Shown: piece by piece, positions 22,592 through 34,379 of the stretch
Layout: every line of letters starts with the position of its first letter
How positions within the stretch are numbered: the stretch's first letter is position 1
NCBI GenBank assembly: GCA_006384855.1
Contig: VCJN01001036.1
Location: 27,394-91,393 of the forward strand
Origin: Tetraselmis striata
Lineage: Eukaryota; Chlorophyta; Chlorodendrophyceae; Chlorodendrales; Chlorodendraceae
Reading direction: 5' to 3'
DNA length: 64,000 nucleotides
Position numbers and translations under genes: made by a program
Notes under the pieces: model-generated
Database searches by the model: none
The model's input: only the letters and a program-made list of their open reading frames with translations
Told to the model about the DNA's origin: nothing

Positions 22592-23640
22592 ATGCACGCA
22601 AAGTACTGGGGAAGGAAAAAGCCTATACATTTAAGCAGAACCCTCTTAGCGCATTTTATGCGTCGCAGGATTTGCGGGGCTACTACTGCGACCCTACCCA
22701 TCCAGCAGCCCCGCAGTTGTGCGGAAATTGGCGGAGCGGCGAGTGGGGGGCTGTGGGGGGCAGGGGATGCTGTGCGCGCCGGCTTCTCGGTGTGCGGGAT
22801 GCAGCAATTGTGGCGCGAATCGCGGGATGGCAGCGAGTTACATAATTACCAGATGGAGGCGGGTGAGCTGCCGACGACCACATCTCGGAGTGCCCGCCGA
22901 CGGAAGCGTCGGCGATCTGCGAGGGCGCGGGCGGCTGCTGCTGAGGCTGCGGAAGGGGGCGCCGATGCTGCGGCTGATGGGGTGCCGCCGGCGGTGGTGG
23001 ATGCTCACCGCCGGGCGGCGAAACTCACCGCTGTGCAGGAGCTGCGCCGCGCTCGCCAGGCGTTGGACACTGTTGACCTCGGCATGGTGTCTGACGCCGC
23101 TGCGGCGCTTCCTGCCCTCGATGCCCTCCATCCGCCTCCTGCTGCCACCGGCCCGGAGTACTCTCCCCCGAAGAACCGCCGGACCTGCAACGGGCGCCAC
23201 CGTCGTGGGGCGACAATGCGGACGAGGCTATGCGGTGGGGGGAGGACCATCGGCGGGTTGTGCGTCGTGCACCCCGCCTTTCCGCAGGGCATGTGGACTG
23301 GTGGCGTTGGGAGCACATCAGGGACCTAGACGTACCTTCATGGCGCCTGTGGGTGAACCGCTGCCTGGCGGGGCGGTGCCACTCGCGTACTGCGGCTTTT
23401 TTGGCGAGTGGCTCCGTCTTTGCGCTCCACAAGGACGACCCCGCCGCGCGCGAGGAGCGGGAAAAGAGCGGCGAGCCGCTGCGAGTACGCCCGTTCGGCG
23501 TCGGCTCCGTGCTGGTGCGCCTGGCCTCCGCCCACGCTCTGGGGCAAGTGGGTGCAGATGCGCAGGAGGTCATGGGCCCGGTGCAACGCAGCTTTCAGTC
23601 GGGAGCTGGCTGTGAGACGGCGTATATGAGCATGCGCGGG
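22592..23640 (+). pseudogene. LINE N-terminal region and start of the RT domain
   Basis: An Arg/Ala-rich segment (RSARRRKRRRSARARAAAAE, about 22880-22940) precedes HVDWWRWEHIRDLDVP and LRVRPFGVGSVLVRLASAH (about 23485-23545). The latter corresponds to the RT block where the template-choosing (K/R)-R-P-(I/F) motif lies, and is followed by GPVQRSFQSGAGCETA. Frames 2, 3 and 1 are all used, so it is broken. Confidence 0.6.
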
Positions 23641-24855
23641 TGGCGCTGCAGCTTTTCGGCGGGCGTGGTACTGGTGGGAAAGGACTACTACTCCTGGATA
23701 TTCGGAATGCCTTCAATGAGGTATACCGGGGTGCGATGCTTTACGGCTTGCTTCAGCACCCGCGGCTACATAGCCTGATCCCTTTATTCCAGATGTTGTA
23801 CGATCGCCCTAGCGACCTCTACTACTACGCGCCGGATGATCCCGGTACTTTGCGCGCCACCCTACAGTCTCGTACGGGTGTACGCCAGGGTGATGTCCTG
23901 GCCCCGCTATACTTCTGCCTCGCTATCGCGGGCCCGGTGCAAGCGGTTGTGGCTCGTACCGCCGCTGATACTTTTTGCCAGAGTTTTGCGGATGATTGCG
24001 GCGCGGCCACTGCCGCGGCCCACGTTCCGCGCGTTTTCGACGAGTACTGCACGGAGCTTTCCAAAGTCGGACTGGTGGTACAGGACAGTAAGACGCGGTA
24101 CGTTCGTCACCCCGGCGACAGCGAGTCCGAGTTGCGGACAGTACGGGAGAAGTTGGCCCCGGGAAAATTTCGGACCCCGGCCGATGATCCTGTCCAGGAT
24201 GGCGCCGTGTACCTGGGTGCTCCTATTCGCCATTACCCCGAGTGGATGACCGGCGCGTTGGGGCGGCGCCGGCCGGGAGGCCCACGCCACACTATTGGAG
24301 CGCATCGCCTCCTTTGGCACGTCGGGATACGGCTGCCACCATGGGGCCATGCGGTTGCTGGTCGTATGCGCGGCGGTGCGGCAGGCTGGCTTCCTTAGCC
24401 GCATGATGCCGCCGCTGGAGCTGGACTCCTTCTTGGCGGCCGTGGACGCAGCCAACATTTCGGCTGCGTTTTCGCTGCTTGGCCTAGACGCTTGCAACCA
24501 GTCTACACCGCGCATGGAGGCTGCAATCGTTCAGATGAGTATGCCCGCGGATTTTGGCGGTCTGAATCTGGCCTTGCTGCAGTCCGAGGCCCCTGCGGCG
24601 TTTTATTCCGCGCAATCGGTTGTCCTGCCAAAACTGGTACGGGAGTACGGGCCCGCCCTTGGCCCCTTATACGAGGCGGTCCGCGCCGAGGTGTCGTCTG
24701 TGGCTACGAGTGCTTTGCCATGGGCGCGTGAGACGCGCCGCGTGTACGAGACTGTACGGGCCCTAACCACGTTACCGCAAGAAGATGTGCGGCGCGCACG
24801 CGCAGCGTATGCATGGGCATACCCACGAGATCTTCGAGTTACTTACGGTCTGTAA
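23640..24855 (+). pseudogene. LINE reverse transcriptase core and thumb
   Basis: LLLLDIRNAFNEVYRGAMLY gives the first catalytic Asp (motif A). RTGVRQGDVLAPLYFCLAIA is motif B. CQSFADDCGAA is motif C, with FADD in place of YADD. GLVVQDSKTRYV and YLGAPI are the palm end. After a frame change near 24295 the C-terminal part reads MPADFGGLNLALLQSEAPAA, the thumb-side segment usual in these LINEs. Copying of its own RNA at a nicked target is the known role; this copy is frameshifted. Confidence 0.8.
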
Positions 24856-26070
24856 TGCTACGACCACCGCTGCATCGGATCCAGCAGCTGGTACTGCGAC
24901 CCGTACGGGTACGAGCACTAGCGGAGGACTGCGCGTCACCGCATCTCCTTTTACGGCCACTCCTCTTGGACTTGGTAATGGTGAGGCCGCCTCTGCTGCG
25001 CAGCAATTGCTTCCTATCGGTGGTACGAGTACTGCCAATACCGTTACTACATGCGTTTTTGTAGCTCTGAAGATACCGTCGCCGGGCGAAATAGTGGCAC
25101 ACCCTCCGTCAGCATCGACTGTTTCCCTCCCTGAATCGCTGCCAGGTTCTACTGCTCCGCCCTCGGGTACGGGTTTGGGTGCGACCTCCGATGATCAACC
25201 CACGACCATGGTTGTCCAACGCCACCTCAGCCGTGCGATTCGATTGCGTGACTTCGTGGCCCTCGATCTCAGCTTCCAACGTACTAGTGCAACGGCCTCG
25301 CGACATGATACTCTGCGCTTGTACAGCGCGTGCGGGCCGGGCTCCCTATTGCTTTTCCAGTCGGATCACGAGTCCGCCCGCAAGATTCCCCATGCTGCTT
25401 ATTCGGCCGCCACTGCGCGGGTACGGGGCTTTTGCCAACGCGGAGGTTCCGCGCTTGTCACTTGCCCTGGCCCCACGTGTCGTATTGATCCCTTATGGCT
25501 TCGCTCTACGGATGGCTCGAACCGGAGCGCTACGGATTTCATCGTGGATCATCTACCCATATGCCCCTTAGCGAACTACAAGCACCGCATGCATACCGCT
25601 TTGAAGAATCTGTGGGCATCTGTGGCAATTGATGCGGGGGTGGTGCTTGACCGGGACCGTTCGGGAGCCGGCGACTTGACCCTTGAGACGAGTGGGCTGC
25701 GCCCAGCGGACCGCTCGCGGCCGTCGGACCTGACGCTAGCGGGGTGGGGGGGGGGGGGGGGGGGGCGGCGGCGTGCGATTACATGATCGATTTCGCGTGC
25801 GTGTCCTTCACGACCCCCACTTGGAGTAACGACCCCCGTTGGTGCATCCCGGGAACCGCGGCCACCGAGGCGGAGCATGCTAAGTTGGCAGCGGACCGTG
25901 CGTCTTTCGCCCCAGTGCAGGGTGTTCACCGGTACTACCCTTTTGTGGTTGAGGACCGCGGCCGTCTCGGGAAGTCCGCTTTGACGGTGGTCTACATCTT
26001 CGCGGTGTTGTTGGCTGTGCGCAACTTCCCTAGCGGTCCTTCCGCCCCGACCTCTTGCATTCTTCGATGA
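24856..26070 (+). pseudogene. LINE C-terminal Cys/His motif and restriction-like endonuclease
   Basis: CPGPTCRID...HLPICP...KHRMHTAL (about 25460-25600) fits the Cys/His-plus-R/K-H entry to the PD-(D/E)XK-type domain of RLE LINEs. It is followed by RPSDLTLAGW, then a 20-bp G-run (25746-25765), then CDYMIDFACVSFTTPTW, and FVVEDRGRLGKSA in another frame. The series R-P-x-D, W, D-x-x-(V/I)-D, then E-x-x-G-x-x-G-x-S matches the usual order of that domain. The G-run sits exactly between two catalytic strands, so the frame is lost or spliced. Confidence 0.65.
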
Positions 26071-26290
26071 CAATCCGTTCCGGCACTTCGGAACTTTGTC
26101 GCCAGCCAACCTGCTGAGTTCCGCCCTCACCTGTCGCGCACACGGCAGGGGCTGTTGCAGCGGGTCTCGGCTTGCGTGCATGGTACCCTAGGCGGCATTC
26201 TCTCTGCCGGTGTGCAGATGGCCAAGTCGGATGCGTGTGCTCGTGCCCACTCCGCGTCTTCTCATGTTACTGCTTCCACCCCGCAGTCGC

Positions 26291-26718
26291 TGTAGAGGAC
26301 CTTTTTGATTGCTTTATTTTTTGGTGATTTCCGATATCGCCTTCTGCTGCTAGCTCATGTAAATATATGCGTCGCATGATCATCATGTAGCGCAGGATCA
26401 TCAGGTAAATATTGCTTTTTCCATCAGTGCTTTAACATATGCGCACTACGAACATATCTAAAAGCAACTGTGAAAGGATCGTGTAAATTATGCGGCTGGT
26501 TGGCTCATTCATCAATAAAAGCCGCATATCTGCAACCCCGCAAGGTTCGATCGAGTGTCCGGCGATAAAGAAGTCGCGCTAAAAACACTTTCACGCGTCG
26601 TTTCCGAGATGGGTGCGCGACTGTACGCGCCAGTTGCCGCCAGCATTACCGCCAGTTATGTGGCGACTGCACGCCGCCAGCATAAATTACCGCCCGCTAC
26701 CGCCAGCAATTACCGCCT
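26291..26718. other. Junction between LINE and copy A3; short internal repeats
   Basis: AT-richer sequence to 26580, then several imperfect copies of TACCGCCAGCA(A)TTACCGCC (26636-26719). No gene seen. Confidence 0.5.
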
Positions 26719-28390
26719 GTAGCCACTCGTTGAAGCGTGCGGCTAAGTTGCGCCGCAAGGCCGCCTTATTACAAGCAGCAACAGCAGCAGGGCGGCAGCA
26801 GCAACAGCAACAGCAGAGGCGGCAGCAGGAGTAGCAGCAGCCGTCGGAAACGGCCCGCTGCTACTGGTGCCGTCTGCTGAACCATGTGGAGTGCCCGGAC
26901 GGCAGGGTGAAGGTGACGCCTGCGGGGTATGCAAAGGACGTCCTCCAGAGGGTGGATGGCGAAGAGTTGCAGGCGTGCGCACGGGCGCGAGCTGCCTTCT
27001 GCTCTCCGGCGACCAGATGCTGGAGCAGATGGGCGTCATCGGCCAGATAGAGGAGGACTTGGCCAAGTCGGACCTCGATGGGGATGAGGACGGCAAAGCC
27101 CCGCTGCGCGGCGTGCGTTCAACACAACTCGGCTGGCGGAGGCCAAGCAGAACACCTACCGGCTGCCATGGCGTGTTCCAGGTGCCTGTGGTCCTAGGCT
27201 ATGTCAGCATGGTCAACCTCTTCCCCCTCGCGCCGTGCCGCCTGTTTTTTTTGGCTTGGGAAAGGACTTATGGAGGAACTTCGTCACCGTGCTAGGCCAC
27301 GTTGGATTCCGGTGCAAGGTGACGGTGCAGTCCGGCTGGGTCATGGAGGACTGCTGGCACCACATGGAAACGTTTTACCTTCTTACCGCCGGTGCGTTGT
27401 TCAAGGAGGCCCGGGTGAAGGCGATCATGACCGAGAAAGAGCTCGCGTCCCCAGCGGTGATGCGTTCGGTGTCGCAGCTGGCGGTGCTTGGGCACATGTA
27501 CAAGCGCCTGCAAGGAGCTGCGTGGTTCGTCACGCGGTGGGGGTTGCAGAACGTGGTGACGGAGGAGGACGGCCCCGAGCGCAAGGCGCAGATGGACGCG
27601 CTCATTAGGGAGGGGAGGACTCGATACCTAGCGGCCATCACCGTGTATGCCCGCATGGCTGAGGGAAACGGCTTCGTATCGCTCCTCGTCTCCAACTTGC
27701 ACTCTGCGGTGTGCCGCGTGATCTGCCTGATGCTCGCTTGCGGGCACCCGCTTGCGGAGCTGTGGATGGAGAACTTCATGGGCTTCTTGAAGGCGGGCGC
27801 CAAGCGCGTGCTGCCGAAGAATGTCCGCGAGACCATGATGAGGGACCGCCTAAAGGCGCATCGCATCTACCGGGAACCCAACCCCAACAAGAAGCCCCCC
27901 CCCCCCCCCCCCCTCTTGCTGCCTGCTCAGCCACGTGCACCCACACCCACCCACCCATACCCACACACACACACTCACACTCGCACTCACATCGACCCAC
28001 CCACCCACACAGGGGTACATGGCCCCAGACGACGCTGGCCCTAGCGCCGTGGAGACGCCCATCCGGTTGGTTGGGAGCGCATCCGCTGCGTGGGAGAGCG
28101 CGGTGGGCTTCAAGGACCATTTGAAGCGACTGCTGGACGACGTCCGACGTACGGTAGGTGCAGGGCTCGCACTCGTATGCACCCATACTCGCGGGGTGGG
28201 GTGCGGTCCAGCCGGGCTGGACCCCCAGCGGTGGCGCTATGGGAGGGGGGGCGGGGGGGGGGGGGGGGGGGGGGAGGACGGGGAGACGTCAAGAGACAAC
28301 TCCTTCTTTGTGTGCAAGATGTTGAAGCATGTCTCCGACGCCGACCCACCCACCTACACCACCGAGAGGGGGGGGGGGGGGGGGGCAGCG
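26719..28390 (+). mobile_element. Family A DNA transposon, copy A3 (5' truncated)
   Basis: It starts inside the finger exon (CSHSLKRAAKLRRKAALL, equal to A1 815-875 inverted) and continues to the 3' gene part. It then runs through a 19-bp C-run (27895-27913) and a second G-run (28253-28274) to the join with module B at the G-run 28368-28385. The terminal CACTG end is missing. Confidence 0.6.
27235..27890 (+). pseudogene. Family A protein, C-terminal region
   Basis: A long open stretch reads DLWRNFVTVLGHVGFRCKVT, WVMEDCWHHMETFYLL, then SNLHSAVCRVICLMLACGHP and ELWMENFMGFLKAGAKRV. The last part looks like the C-terminal segment of CACTA-type and related algal transposases (NLH...LW-x-E-x-x-x-x-x-K). 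An 8-T run at 27245-27252 (9 T in A1) puts the upstream part, YVSMVNLFPLAP, out of frame. After the C-run, a possible exon starts at CACACAG|GGGTAC (28014) and reads MAPDDAGPSAVETPI to LLDDVRRT. Confidence 0.5.
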
Positions 28391-30890
28391 GCCGTGGGGT
28401 AGGCGGGGCAGCGGTTGCTACCGAGTGACCCGTTCACCATCGGTCTCTCCACGGGTTCAGATAGGGAGTTTTTTCAGAGCGGCGAGGTCGATCGGCGGGA
28501 CCTTCAGAGCGTCGCAGATGTCGCGACGAGCCAGCTGTATTGGGGCGTATCAGTGGCCTCCTCGTACTTGTATCGTTTGCAGTAGCAACGCAGCCTTTCC
28601 GGTTGCATAGTGTGACGCCGCCTGGATGTAACCTAGCAGTACGCGCAAAGTGCAAGTGTTACACGCCCGTGTGCCCCACCCAATAACATTGCGCCCGACC
28701 TCACTGACGGCATGTCTCGCTCTCCATCATCTCCCGGGCCGTCCGCCGCCTCACCCACTAGGCTCCCAGCATGTCTCGTAATTACACTGTAATACCATGT
28801 ACTCATCATGTAATCTTACCAGTAGTATGACACTCGCATGTAGTCATTACGTGACGTACTCGTAATAAACTGCATCATGCGCATATCACACGTCATCGTG
28901 ACGCATCATCCAACGCGGAGTATTTTTGCATCTGCCCCTGGAAGCCCGACAATCTCGCTGCGCTCTGGCCTAATCCGCGATAGGGCGCGCCGCAATGCCA
29001 GTGAGCGGGCGCGCGGCAGTGGGCGGCGAGGCGCGCGGCAGTGGGCGAGCGGAATAAATTATTTACATCCGGTTTTGACCGGGACCGCCTCGGCGGCCGG
29101 CTTGCTGCTCGCGGGTGGCGGCAGCGGCTACGGCGGCCCGGCGGCCGGCCCGCGACCCGAGCGCCCCACCGCCCGCCCTGGCCCCGGCACCACCCCGCCC
29201 CCCCAGCCGCCGGCTTGGCGAGCTGCTCGGCCTGCTTGGCCGGGAGCTCCGTGCTACTGCCCTCGTCGACGTCAACTGTCGACGTCGGAGGTCTGACACA
29301 GCACCTGCGAAAGTCAGTATGCGTGTTGATTGCATGCCGCGGCGACGGTGGCTGTGTAATCGAACAAGTGGGAAAACAAACGCGACTCACCTGCGGCTTC
29401 CCAGTGCGGCGTCACCTCGCAGACCTGCGCACCCTACCAGCCGCGCGTGCCTTCTCGGAAGCCTCACACACGGCGGCGCGAGTCGCGTCGCGGAACGCGT
29501 CCCTGACATGGCGGAACTCCTCCCTCGTCGCGGCCGTGGTCGGGCAGGGGACTGCCCGCTGATGGGTCGCCATGCATGGGTACTTGGGGCCGCACAAAGC
29601 CGGGGTGCCGTCGCAGCAACACTCCCACTTCGTCCGTTGGCCACAATACACGCACGCATGACGGGCGTCCGCCCATGACACGCACATGATAGTGCATGTG
29701 GCCGCCTCCCGCCACTGCTCGTAGTGCTCCGGTCAACATGGCGACGAGCAAGTCGGCATGTCCCGCAGGTGGCGCGAGCGCAGCCTCGCTCGCCTCGACA
29801 ACCCCCTCAGCCCTATCAGTCTCCTCGACCCCCGCCTCCTCCGCCTCCTTACGCGGCGCATCAAGCGCATCATCGTCGCCTGGCAGGGCGTCCCCCACCC
29901 CCCCGCAACGGCGCCGTCGGCGGTGGCCGACGCCGTCGTGGCGGGGTGCTGTGAGGAGGTGGCCCTAGACATAGGTGGGGCCGGCACCGCCAGGTGTTGC
30001 TCCACATGCGGTTGCGGTTGCGGTGCGGTTCCTGACGCGACAGCTCCGTCACACAGGCACCGGCACCCCACGCGTGCTGCGCTTACCACCAACTGGCATG
30101 TTTCCTTTGGGAGGTAATTCATCCGCGTCGGAGGTGAGCGGCGGTGCCGGTGTGGGTGTGGATACTGCCCAGCCATTAGGGCTCCCGCCGCCCGCCACTC
30201 CGCCGATCCACGCCGCGGCGTGTGATGCGCCCCGCATAGTCGCCTGGAATATATTATACATGGCGCGGGGACGGGGAGGGGGGGGGATTCGTGCGTTTCG
30301 TAGGTCGGCGGAACGGCGTGCGAAGCTGCAGCCGCTGGTAGTGGTGGAATAAGTGAGCGTGGCGCCGTGGGCGGCGTATTACCGTGCGTGCATGCGTGCG
30401 CAACCCGGCGGCAGCAGGCGCCGGACTCGGCGTGTGCCGGCGGGAGAGCTGCGAAGCCATGGACACAGTACGGGATGCCAAGTCTGGCTAATCAACTGCC
30501 GAGGCTGGCGGCTTAACCCCCATGTCCGGCGGCTGAGGGACGGAAAGTGCGTAGAAGTTGATCGCCAAAGCGGGCATATATAGGCCTGGCTGTGCTGGGT
30601 TCCTATTAAGTAATGGCGGTTTGTGCTAAGTAATTCGTAGGGGTGGACCATGCAGCGCAGGTAGGGGGCGGTATAAATGAGGCGGGGCACATATACTGCT
30701 CCACGAAACGACACTGTCGCACGCGTAGTTGAATAGACCCCCCCCCCCCCCCCCCCCCCCGCCCCCCCGCCGGGTCGGCCCGCCGACCCGCCACGGCTTA
30801 TAATATCTGTCATGCATCGCCGGGGTATGTGTGAGTGGAGCCCCCGCCGCCACATCCCCCCCCCCCCCCCCCCCCCCCCCCCCCGCATTT
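28391..30890 (-). mobile_element. Module B, copy B2 (inverted relative of 3661-5320)
   Basis: Read on the minus strand it matches B1 from the C-run 30856-30884 to the G-run at 28368-28385. It differs by about 670 bp extra at 28757-29430. The homopolymers recur at the same sites with different lengths (C29 here, G15 in B1; C23 here, G13 in B1). Confidence 0.65.
28400..30230 (-). CDS. Module B cysteine-rich protein, copy B2
   Basis: The minus-strand frame keeps the ribbon CVYCGQRTKWECCCDGTPALC...PCMATHQ (about 29660-29560) with Trp at the site of the B1 stop. Before it lies an acidic/Ala helix (EETDRAEGVVEASEAAL, LLVAMLTGALRAVAG). After it come EEFRHVRDAFRDATRAAVCE and a possible intron: GCAG|GTGAGT near 29390, and a TTTCGCAG acceptor near 29305. 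So part of the 670 bp absent from B1 may be an extra exon (Arg/Pro/Ala-rich). Start unknown. Function not recognised. Confidence 0.4.
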
Positions 30891-31975
30891 ACACTTGTGC
30901 ACTCATTAAGTTTGGGCTGGTTTCGGAGCAGTACATATACGTATGTATATAATTATATACAATGCAACGTAGGACGCGCGCGGAAACATGCGGGGTTGGC
31001 GGAGTGCATTGGCGGTGCATAGAGTAGCGTTAAGGTGAGAGTCGGAGTGCATCGGACGCCGGATGCCCATCCACCCGGCGTAAAGGGCGCGTAATATTCA
31101 AACTATATTCACACACAAATGTGTGAAAACCGGACATTCCGTGCCGGATGGATGGGAATACGGCGTCCGATGCAGCCAAAACCCCAGCAACATGCTACTC
31201 TATGCACCGCCAATGCACTCCGCCAGCACCGCCTCATTCTCCATCGATTTCGAAAATGCCTTCACATACATATCCACCGCTAATTGCAATTCCCACCGTG
31301 TAATGTTGTCACGATGCGCGCACACAACAACACTTACTACCGGTTCCCACGCGGACGGAGGCGGGGTTGGCGGAGTGCATTGGCGGTGCATAGAGTAGCG
31401 TGCTGCAAATACTTGGGGTGCATCGGACGCCGGATGCCCATCCACCCGGCATAAAAGACGCGTAATATGCACTCTATATTTACACACAAATGTGTGAAAA
31501 CCGGACATTCCGTGCCGGATGGATGGGAATACGGTGTCCGATACAGCCAAAACCCCAGCCACACGCTACTCTATGCACCGTCAATGCACTCCGCCAGCAC
31601 CGCCTCATTCTCCATCGATTTCGAAAATGTCTTCACATTATCCACCGCCAATTGCAATTCCCGCCGTGTAATGATGTCACGATGCGCGCACACAACAACA
31701 CTTACTACCGGTTCCCACGCGGATGGAGGCGGGGTTGGCGGAGTGCATTGGCGGTGCATAGAGTAGCGTGCTGCAAATACTTGGGGTGCATCGGACGCCG
31801 GATGCCCATCCACCCGGCATAAAAGACGCGTAATATGCACTCTATATTTACACACAAATGTGTGAAAACCGGACATTCCGTGCCGGATGGATGGGAATAC
31901 GGTGTCCGATACAGCCAAAACCCCAGCCACACGCTATTCTATGCACCGCCAATGCACTCCATCCGCAACCCCCGC
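30890..31975. repeat. Tandem array of about 370-bp units (inverted relative of 1561-3660)
   Basis: GCGGGGTTGGCGGAGTGCAT starts at 30990, 31361 and 31729 (periods 371 and 368). Each unit holds GCATTGGCGGTGCATAGAGT and, about 170 bp on, its near-exact reverse complement, so every unit is itself a foldback. The array adjoins module B in the same relative position as in the left arm. Confidence 0.85.
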
Positions 31976-32348
31976 CTCATTCCTAGTCGTACGTGCTTGT
32001 GCACGCACGGAATGCTTGCACTGCTCCGAAACCACTGTCACATACCCCGCTCATTGGGCACCGATTGCGGCGCATGCACGGCTGGATATTCGTTTACATA
32101 TACCCGGGGGGGGGGGGGGGGGCACAGCGTCCCGCTACTCACCCTGCATTGGATTAGGGGCGACGATTGCAAACAAGACGAGGAGGCGCGCATGAACTAC
32201 TCCGGAAGCACGCGATGTGCCCGGTGACCTCCATATCCATCACGTCCACCGATGCAAGTAAGAAGAACAGGACCCCCCCCCCCCCCCCCCCCCACAAACT
32301 GGAGGAAGTGTAGGAGTACAACCGGAGCATGACGTGATCCATTGTCGC
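31976..32348. other. Junction region with G- and C-runs
   Basis: G-run 32106-32122 and C-run 32273-32294 lie about 150 bp apart on the same strand and could pair. No gene seen. It separates the array from family C. Confidence 0.5.
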
Positions 32349-33931
32349 TTATTTACAAGCACGGGCGGAGCTGCCAGACCCGATCGACCGTCTACGGCGG
32401 GATGGAGGCGGCAGCGGCAGCAGCAGGAGCCGCAGCCTCAGCGGCAAGCCGCAACTCCTTCGCGCTGGAATCGATGCTGGCGTAGTCCTCGTCACTGTAC
32501 AAATGCTTTGGCAACACATCATGATCCCCAAAGTGGGCCACATACTGCGCCGCCAACTCGTGATTGCGTTTCTCCGTAGCATCACTGCGGGGGGTGATGT
32601 GTGGGTAGAGTGCCTCGTTGTAGGCTGCCAGCAACGGCGTGTGTCGGGTAGGGTCCCCCGCACGGCCGCAGCCGGGCAGTCCCAGAAGGTGCCCCTGCCC
32701 GTACAAGCGGACATTGCCACGCCCGCGACACTTGGGACAGAGGTTACCGCCGGGCAGCTCAACTGGGCGCCCGCGGGCCCGCGGTGCGTCGTGTCCGACC
32801 CAAACATGTACCCATGGTATTGTTTCATGTAGGGCCTGTCCTCCTCGGGGACACCCATGCCACGCTCCAAGTCCTCCAAGGGCTGCATCAAGTTCTTGTG
32901 GCTCATGATGAACTCGGCAGCTCCCGGATCTGTCTCCGCCAGCATCCTCTCCGTGAGGCGGTGATCCTCGTGGCCCTTTTCATGTCAACACATTGATGGC
33001 ACTCAGTCCTTGCCCCCGCCCCCGCCCCCGCCCCCGCCAGCGGCCTGGGGGGGGGGGGGGGGGGGGGCGCACAGGGTACCGAATGTGCTTCACGGCATCT
33101 CTGAAGCTCACTTTTGGCCCGCGGTACACCTTTGTGGGGCGGCAGTGGCACGTACATGCAAGGATGGCCTGCAGATTTGGAGCTTGACCATCAATGTGGG
33201 TGATCTAAGCGGGGGCATCCGCCGGGGTTAACAACAACGCGATCACCGGCCACGACCAAACCCTTGGTGCTAGCTCGCCGGCCTTCTCGGCACCAGCCAC
33301 GAGCCGCAATTCCAGCAAGGCAGCAAACAAGGCCTTCCTGCAAGGCACACGCTCAGAATAAGCGACGCACTACGAGTCAGGGGTTGAAGGGGGCGGGGGG
33401 GGGGGGCACCTCTTCATCTGCCTTTGCTTCTTGCCGACCCATGTCTCTAGCGAACTCCTTGCCCAATGCCACAGCTTCCACGGGTCGACTTTGCCCTCCT
33501 TTTCACCGTCATACGGCTTCACTCGCGCGTGGCCTGCAACGTCCAGGTCTTCCGGGGGCAGGATGACATGTTGGTGTAGTCCGGGGCACACACACCATGC
33601 TCCACACCATGCTCAGAACCACGACGACGTTTGTACTCCCTTCGTTCCTTCGCCGCGTCCTTCGCTGAAACCAACCAAGTCTTGTGCGATGTGCGACAAC
33701 AAACCCACCTCTAGCAGCATGGCAGCGTTCAGATCCGGGTCTGGCGTCGGGACCACATTAGGGAACCTTCTCAGCAAGGCATGCGCGGCGTCTTGTCCGG
33801 GAAGCCTCAACAGCTCCAGGTGTACGGGGTCATAGGTACCACCATCATGTAGCCACTCGAGGTAGGCTTGCAACCTCCTCGTCGCATCTACCTCAACGAG
33901 GAGCTCGGGGGATTTAACATTGTTTGACATG
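32349..33931 (-). pseudogene. Family C minus-strand gene, unrecognised
   Basis: It probably starts at MSNNVKSPELLVEVDATRRL (ATG near 33930), just after a G-run on the plus strand, and continues LLSHIAQDLVGFSEG (to 33613). Downstream frames carry HKNLMQPLEDLERGMGVPEE (about 32905-32845) and, in another frame, GQGHLLGLPGCGRAG to AELAAQYVAHFGDHDVLPKH (about 32700-32490). G-runs at 33047-33067 and frame changes interrupt it. No domain is recognised; a helical, transposon-encoded protein is the most that can be said. Confidence 0.35.
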
Positions 33932-34379
33932 GCGGCAGGTGTAATGGGGGGGGGGGGGGGGGGCCCACGCACGAAGATTTGCGGCGCTGGGTGGAGCGGC
34001 GGACACTCGCCCGCTCCGCCCCTACATGTCGTGCACATCTTTGTGCACATCGGTGCACAACGCCGCACAACGATGCTGCACAACGGGGCGCACATTCGTC
34101 GCGCACATATACGCGCGCCCTACCGCATATATTATCCCGGATTCACTCGGTGAAACCACGTATTCATTACGCCGGGCTACTTCAACAATAAACATTGCGA
34201 AATTAGGCCGACACAATGCCGCACCGACTAGCCCTTCACAATACGTGCATAAAAATAGTAGTGGCGCGCTGCTCCTCGCCTCCGCTTTGTCGTTGACTGC
34301 TCCGGAAGGCGATCGTCGACTGCTGGGTGTTAGTTTCTCCACCTCCCCCCCCCCCCCCTCTTCACCGCTCACATCGCAA

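Larger units (their letters stand above)
22592..26290 (+). mobile_element. Non-LTR retrotransposon with RT and restriction-like endonuclease (frameshifted)
   Basis: A single long coding unit lies on the plus strand in the order N-terminal region, reverse transcriptase, thumb/linker, Cys/His motif, restriction-like endonuclease. The order RT then endonuclease at the C-terminus is that of early-branching LINEs (the R2/CRE/Dualen-like plan). At least four frame changes, plus a 20-bp G-run in the endonuclease, make it inactive. No clear poly(A) tail or target duplication was seen, so the edges are approximate. Confidence 0.8.
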
